A DNA stretch of 9,425 nucleotides, taken from an uncultured Clostridia bacterium. Lineage in GTDB: Bacteria; Bacillota; Clostridia; Oscillospirales; Ruminococcaceae. Location of the stretch: the NCBI GenBank assembly GCA_947625455.1, contig CANQOJ010000083.1, forward strand, positions 1 through 9,425, given 5' to 3'. Made by a program: the position numbers and the translations under genes. A model generated the notes under the pieces. That model did not search any database. It was not told the origin of the DNA and saw nothing but the letters and a program-made list of their open reading frames with translations. How positions within the stretch are numbered: the first letter of the stretch is position 1; each line of letters begins with the position of its first letter. Below, one piece after another: positions 5,863-9,425 of this stretch.

Positions 5863-6453
5863 TTATGAAAGCATTTCGTCAGCTATTGACTGACCGTTTG
5901 GGTGAACAATGATGTAAATGTATCCGCTGTCGGTTTTTCCCTTTACAGCGCCCGCGGCGCTTGCCTCCTGGTCGGGATAAAACGCGCTTTCGGTCTTGAC
6001 ATAATCGAAATACTCGTCCATTGCCTTTTGGATTTCGTCGGCTTTTTCGGCTTTCGGCTTTACGATAAGCAGTTTATAAAGCTGTGCGCTGATTACGTTT
6101 GAAGCCATTGAGTAGTCCTCGCAATCTGCGAGGACTATTTTTTCACTGAACAAAGCGTCAACAAAATCTTGTTCCGTTACGCTCTCCATGCTTGGCCATT
6201 CGTCGGCATTCAGCGCCTTTTCAGCCATTTTCTCCGATTCTGTCGGTTCACTGTCGCTTACATTTCCGGAACTGTTGTTATCCGAACTCTGCGAACTGCT
6301 TTGCGAACTGCTCACAGAAGAACTTGACGAGCTGACAGCACTCTGTGAACTGCTCTGTGAAGAATCCGACGAATTATCCGCGGTTTCATTTCTGCACCCG
6401 CACAATGAAACCATGCAAGCCGCACATATTATAGTCAAAAACAATTTTCTCAT
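5863..6453 (-). CDS. Putative lipoprotein with Ser-rich linker and DUF4358-like domain
   Basis: A 196-residue secreted protein. A signal peptide (KLFLTIICAACMVSL) ends in the lipobox LCGC, giving a predicted lipidated Cys20. The -2 cysteine is uncommon but tolerated. Residues 24-66 are almost entirely Ser with Gln, Asn and Asp, including several SSSQ units, and act as a flexible spacer. The globular part (about 72-196) contains DALFSEKIVLADCEDYSMA, then QLYKLLIVKPKAEKADEIQ and GAVKGKTDSGYIYIIVHPNG. This resembles the DUF4358 family common in Clostridia, a match I make by pattern only. The function is unknown. It has its own AAAGGAG ribosome site and flanking terminators, so it is probably transcribed alone. 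No clear promoter was found. Confidence 0.85.
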   Translation of the reverse strand: MRKLFLTIICAACMVSLCGCRNETADNSSDSSQSSSQSAVSSSSSSVSSSQSSSQSSDNNSSGNVSDSEPTESEKMAEKALNADEWPSMESVTEQDFVDALFSEKIVLADCEDYSMASNVISAQLYKLLIVKPKAEKADEIQKAMDEYFDYVKTESAFYPDQEASAAGAVKGKTDSGYIYIIVHPNGQSIADEMLS

Positions 6454-6533
6454 TATAAAAAACTCCTTTCTTTATGTCTAAAGTATTATTCACCGTATTT
6501 TTAATTTTTATTCATCAGCCGATCGTTAAAAGC

Positions 6534-6560
6534 AAAAACAGCCGCTCAATGCAGCTGTTT
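6534..6560 (-). terminator. Intrinsic terminator after the zinc-ribbon gene
   Basis: On the minus strand AAACAGCTGC and GCGGCTGTTT form a 10 bp stem (one G-U pair) with a 5 nt loop, running into TTTTTGCTTTT. It lies about 95 nt downstream of the zinc-ribbon stop and separates it from the lipoprotein gene. Confidence 0.85.
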
Positions 6561-6653
6561 CGATTTAATGCTCTTAGGAAAGACGCCCATTATGTTGATT
6601 TATAAATTAAATGTACAACCGCTTGAATGCTTCCTACGCGCATTATTCGGCGA

Positions 6654-6929
6654 TTACTCGCCTTTCTGCTTTGCGAAGCACTCGCTGCACAGAACAGGTC
6701 TGTCGCCCTTCGGCTCAAACGGAACGCGCGCTACGCCGCCGCATACAGAACATGTCGTCTCGAAAAACTTTCTCGCGCCTCTGCTCGAATTTTTTCTTGC
6801 ATCGCGGCAAGCCTTGCATCTCTGCGGTTCGTTTTCAAAACCCTTTTCCGCGTAAAATTCCTGTTCGCCGGCGGTGAACACGAAATCTGCGCCGCAGTCC
6901 TTGCATTTCAGTGTCTTGTCAGTGTACAT
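6654..6929 (-). CDS. Small double zinc-ribbon protein
   Basis: A 91-residue protein with four CxxC pairs. The first ribbon uses CKDC (9-12) and CKAC (38-41) and matches the 'probable zinc-ribbon' type, with TAGEQEFYAEKGFENEP between the pairs. The second uses CSVC (60-63) and CSEC (81-84) separated by exactly 17 residues, the CxxC-x17-CxxC signature of a family of small bacterial proteins. A basic stretch RDARKNSSRGARK links the two and could contact nucleic acid. No catalytic motif is present and the function is not known. The ATG has AAGGGG seven bases upstream. It lies 106 nt after the sigma-factor gene and may be cotranscribed with it, since no terminator is visible in between. Confidence 0.9.
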   Translation of the reverse strand: MYTDKTLKCKDCGADFVFTAGEQEFYAEKGFENEPQRCKACRDARKNSSRGARKFFETTCSVCGGVARVPFEPKGDRPVLCSECFAKQKGE

Positions 6930-7035
6930 AGATATACCCCTTAAAAAATAAATATTTGCCCTCGCCGGACTTTACCGACATCTCCGCGCTGAACCAACTT
7001 TCACGCGTTGCTTTCATTAAGCTATTCGGGACATA

Positions 7036-7587
7036 TTAACCCTTGTAAATTCCGCGCAGCTTGTTTCTTGCCCTTGAAAGCGCATTATCCACCGCTTTCC
7101 TTTCTACGCCCAGCCTTTTCGCTATCTGAGCATAAGAAAACCCCATAACCACGCCTTTTATGCACTTGCGCTCAAGTTCGGAAAGTTCGTTTTCAACCGC
7201 CCTCAGCATATCCTCGTTGTTTTCCCTTGCTATCACGCGTTCTTCGGGAGTTGGCTTTACGTCAGCGACAAGGCTTAATTCTTCCTCGTCCGCCAGCCGT
7301 TTTGCGCGCCTTATCGACCGCCTCACCGTATTTTTCAGCCTGTTGTCAACGCAAACCGCCGCAAATGCCGAAAAACTGCCCTTTTCTCCGTCGTAACTCT
7401 TAATTGCGCTAAGCAAGCCCTCCATGCCGTCAGACACAAGTTCCTCGTAATCCGCGCACCCTGAGTACTTTTTCGCCAGCGCAAACACCACTTTCATATA
7501 CCTTGAAATAAGTTCCGCAGTGCAGCCGCTGTCCGAATGTTCCGAGCTTACGAGTTCCTCATCGCTGAGTTTTGACAAATCACTCAC
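7036..7587 (-). CDS. RNA polymerase sigma factor, SigH-like
   Basis: A 183-residue sigma-70-family factor. Region 2 (about 25-95) includes ALAKKYSGCADYEELVSDGM and EGLLSAIKSYD, then FSAFAAVCVDNRLKNTVRR, the core-binding and -10 recognition helices. Region 4 (about 134-180) has LSELERKCIKGVVMGFSYAQ and a helix-turn-helix ending KAVDNALSRARNKL. The pattern DNALxRxxxKL and SYxxIxxxL closely resembles sporulation/transition sigma-H, which is usually near 210-220 residues, so this is a short version. It could also be a different SigH-group paralogue, so I give no gene symbol. The GTG start has GGAG eight bases upstream and sits about 20 nt from the predicted transcription start. No anti-sigma gene is adjacent. 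Confidence 0.93.
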   Translation of the reverse strand: MSDLSKLSDEELVSSEHSDSGCTAELISRYMKVVFALAKKYSGCADYEELVSDGMEGLLSAIKSYDGEKGSFSAFAAVCVDNRLKNTVRRSIRRAKRLADEEELSLVADVKPTPEERVIARENNEDMLRAVENELSELERKCIKGVVMGFSYAQIAKRLGVERKAVDNALSRARNKLRGIYKG

Positions 7588-7612
7588 CGAACATTCTCCA
7601 ATCGTTCAATAC

Positions 7613-7641
7613 ATTTTATCACAACTCAATAAATTTGTCAA
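7613..7641 (-). promoter_or_regulatory. SigA-type promoter of the sigma-factor gene
   Basis: TTGACA (7641-7636), a 17 bp spacer, and TAAAAT (7618-7613) preceded by TGA (extended -10). The predicted start near 7606 leaves a leader of about 20 nt. It is very similar to the rpmG promoter at 5807-5835. Confidence 0.85.
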
Positions 7642-7698
7642 GAATTTCTTAAAAAAATCGACAATTTAGCAAATATTTTTCAACTTTATTTAGGCATT

Positions 7699-8247
7699 TT
7701 AACTAATTTTATACTGTTCCCTGCCCGTCTTGAAGATATTTCCGCCCACGCAGTCTATTGCCACAATAAGCGGGAATTTCTCAAACTTAAGCCTTTTTAC
7801 GCTTTCACAGCCCAAATCCTCAAACGCAATAACCTCGCACTCCGTGATACTTTTGCACGCAAGCGCCCCTGCGCCGCCTACCGCGCAGAAATACACCGCG
7901 CCGTTTCTTCTGACAGCCTCGCATACTTCGTCGCTGCGTTCGCCCTTGCCTATCATTGCAGACAACCCCAAATCGAGAAACCGCGGTGAATAAACGTCCA
8001 TTCTGCCCGAAGTTGTCGGACCGCATGAACCTATCGCCATACCGTCGCGCGCCGCCGTAGGACCTGCGTAGTATATTGCCGCGCCCGAAAGTTCATACGG
8101 CAGTTTCCCGCCCTCATCAAGAAGCGCGTTTATCCGTTTATGCGCCGCGTCGCGCGAGGTATACACCGTACCCGACAAAAGCACCCTGTCGCCCGCGCGG
8201 AGAGTTTTTGCCTTATCCTTAAGTTCGGCTGTGTCCATTTCTATCAT
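7699..8247 (-). CDS. Class I fumarase / tartrate dehydratase-type beta subunit
   Basis: A 182-residue protein matching the beta (C-terminal) subunit of two-subunit class I iron-sulphur hydro-lyases such as fumarate hydratase, which interconverts fumarate and malate. Family hallmarks are LLSGTVYTSRDAAHKR (about 24-39), AAIYYAGP, GSCGPTTSGRMD (about 74-85), MIGKGERSDEV, a VGGAGAL strand-turn and an EDLGCES segment. The catalytic 4Fe-4S cluster resides in the alpha subunit, which is not adjacent: the upstream gene is the DivIVA-like protein, 21 nt away. L-tartrate dehydratase beta cannot be excluded. The start is ATG at 8247, with AAAGGG eight bases upstream. A TTG two codons earlier is less well placed. 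No clear terminator follows. Confidence 0.9.
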   Translation of the reverse strand: MIEMDTAELKDKAKTLRAGDRVLLSGTVYTSRDAAHKRINALLDEGGKLPYELSGAAIYYAGPTAARDGMAIGSCGPTTSGRMDVYSPRFLDLGLSAMIGKGERSDEVCEAVRRNGAVYFCAVGGAGALACKSITECEVIAFEDLGCESVKRLKFEKFPLIVAIDCVGGNIFKTGREQYKIS

Positions 8248-8268
8248 ATGCAATACCCTTTATGTAAA

Positions 8269-9425
8269 TCAGAAGCTTCCGAACAAATCCGAGCTCATAT
8301 CGTCATCATCACTGTCGCTCATATCCAGATTTCCGAGGCTCCAGATATCGTCGTTGCTCGAATTGTCGTCAATGCTGTCCTGCTGGTCGGAAGAACCGCT
8401 GTCGTTCTGCATTTCAAGCGCATTGAGTTCATTTTGCAGGCTTGACCAGTCGTCGTCAGAAGCGCTTGACGTTTTCTCCTCAAACTCAGACGAACCGCCG
8501 CCAAATGTGAGTTCAGCCTGCTCAAGGAGTTTTTGCATTTCGTCCATACCGTTGTCATTACTTAAATCAAAATCGTCCTTAAGTCCCGCATCTCCCGCCT
8601 CAACCGTATCAGAGAAATCAGCGGTAAGGTCCCCTGTCATTTCATCATCAGCCGCATTGTTATCAGACAAATCAAATCCCGAAAGCACATCATCATTTCC
8701 GAAACTCAAATCGAAAGAGTTGCTGTCCAAATTATCATCACCGTTATCCGACACCATCATATCCGCGTCAAGGTCGGAATCAGCTTTGTTGTCCGTTGTG
8801 TTCATATCGTCCATTGAACCGAACCCGAAGTCCATGTTCATTGAATCGCCCATATCCTCTTCGCCGAAGCTGCTGTTCATATCCCCGCCGAAGTTGCTGT
8901 TCATATCATCGCCGAAATTGCTTGTCATGTCCTCGAAACCGCCGGTCATATCGTCAGCGATATTGCCGTTTAAATCCTCGCCGAATCCTGCGTTCATATC
9001 ATCAGAACTGCTGTCAGCAGACATACTGTCGATAAGCGAATTGAGTTCGTCCATGCTGTTGTCGGAACTGCTCTCAAAGTCTAAATCCGAGTTGCCTGTT
9101 TCGTTATCAAAACCGCTTGGTGCTTCAAATTCAGTGAAGTCCGAAATGTTGTCAGCATATGAACTTTCGCCTGCGGAAATTTCCTCCGCCTTATTCAAAA
9201 GCGCTTTACAGCCGGAATTTACGCTGTCGGTGAAGTTCTTTAACTGAGCCATAAATCCGCTTAAGTCAACGCTTTGGCGGCTTGCGCCCGCAGAAGCCGA
9301 ATTTTTAGCCTTGGCAATAATCTCCTCGGCTGTCTTATTAGCGTTAGCCACAGTTTCTCTCGCCGTTTTCTTAGCCGAAGCAATAATTTCCTCAGCCTGT
9401 TTTTCGGCAGCGGCAATATTCTTTG
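8269..9425 (-). CDS. DivIVA-like coiled-coil protein with long acidic tail (5' end outside the window)
   Basis: The frame is open to the window edge, so the gene starts beyond 9425. At least 384 residues are visible. The first 60 or so form a coiled coil of Ala/Lys/Glu repeats: AEEIIASAKK and AEEIIAKAKN lie 22 residues apart, as in DivIVA-type or other filament-like proteins. A short mixed segment DLSGFMAQLKNFTDSVNSG follows. The remaining 300 residues are disordered-looking and highly acidic (Asp, Ser, Asn, Glu, Gly), with only four Lys and no Arg. The middle contains imperfect repeats of the type DDMNSNFG (about 8805-9003), and the protein ends DLFGSF. The DivIVA assignment rests only on the coiled-coil style. 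A GTG at 9351 is an internal codon, not a likely start. fumarase-beta follows at 21 nt, so the two may share a transcript. Confidence 0.75.
   Translation of the reverse strand, partial: KNIAAAEKQAEEIIASAKKTARETVANANKTAEEIIAKAKNSASAGASRQSVDLSGFMAQLKNFTDSVNSGCKALLNKAEEISAGESSYADNISDFTEFEAPSGFDNETGNSDLDFESSSDNSMDELNSLIDSMSADSSSDDMNAGFGEDLNGNIADDMTGGFEDMTSNFGDDMNSNFGGDMNSSFGEEDMGDSMNMDFGFGSMDDMNTTDNKADSDLDADMMVSDNGDDNLDSNSFDLSFGNDDVLSGFDLSDNNAADDEMTGDLTADFSDTVEAGDAGLKDDFDLSNDNGMDEMQKLLEQAELTFGGGSSEFEEKTSSASDDDWSSLQNELNALEMQNDSGSSDQQDSIDDNSSNDDIWSLGNLDMSDSDDDDMSSDLFGSF
8805..9003 (-). repeat. Imperfect in-gene repeat encoding (D/G)DMNxxFG units
   Basis: Within the acidic tail, units of 24-30 nt encode DDMNAGFG, DDMTGGFE, DMTSNFG, DDMNSNFG, GDMNSSFG and related forms. 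On the plus strand this appears as recurring TTCATATC and TCGCCGAA blocks. Variation between copies suggests old duplications. Confidence 0.75.

Noticed and set aside
6568..6944. Three overlapping plus-strand frames over the zinc-ribbon gene.
   Set aside because: They are antisense shadows. The minus frame has eight correctly spaced cysteines, a ribosome site and a terminator.
7642..7698. A terminator between the fumarase-beta gene and the sigma promoter.
   Set aside because: Only 4-5 bp AT-rich pairings are present next to T-runs, too weak to call.
8231..9247. A long plus-strand frame of 338 codons rich in Ser, Leu and Pro.
   Set aside because: It is the antisense shadow of the Asp/Ser/Asn-rich tail gene. 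It has no recognisable domain, and its repeats mirror those of the minus-strand protein, whose frame extends further and into a sensible coiled coil.

Overview
All convincing genes lie on the minus strand, so transcription runs from high to low coordinates. The proteins (a Bacillota-type NusA operon with YlxR and YlxQ, a SigH-like sigma factor, a DUF4358-type lipoprotein, a zinc-binding L33), the strong AGGAGG-type ribosome sites and the consensus SigA promoters point to a Gram-positive Clostridia-type bacterium, perhaps an Oscillospirales/Ruminococcus relative. That placement is inference from protein style, not a database match.

Layout, in transcription order. (1) 9425-7699: the C-terminal part of a DivIVA-like coiled-coil protein with a very long acidic tail, followed by a fumarase-type beta subunit with no alpha subunit beside it. 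(2) 7641-6534: a near-perfect SigA promoter drives a SigH-like sigma factor, then comes a small double zinc-ribbon protein and a terminator. (3) 6453-5863: a lipoprotein with a Ser/Gln linker and a DUF4358-like domain. (4) 5841-3308: a strong promoter embedded in the lipoprotein gene's terminator region, a structured leader of about 170 nt, then rpmG-secE-nusG-rplK-rplA, closed by a strong intrinsic terminator. (5) 3307-3070: a non-coding gap with a degenerate 36-40 bp tandem repeat. (6) 3069-1: rimP-nusA-ylxR-ylxQ-infB, with infB running off the window.

Most of the window is core transcription and translation machinery: elongation/antitermination factors NusG and NusA, the SecE translocon subunit, ribosomal proteins L33, L11 and L1, ribosome maturation factor RimP, the RNA-binding proteins YlxR and YlxQ, and initiation factor IF2. 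The two blocks are normally far apart in Bacillota. Here they are adjacent, and rplJ-rplL, which usually follow rplA, are absent.

I see no defence system, mobile element, CRISPR array, tRNA or rRNA. The most unusual items are the acidic FG-containing tail of the DivIVA-like protein, the tandem repeats before rimP, the rpmG leader, the altered KH1 loop of NusA and the isolated fumarase beta subunit. No clearly new biological system is visible.
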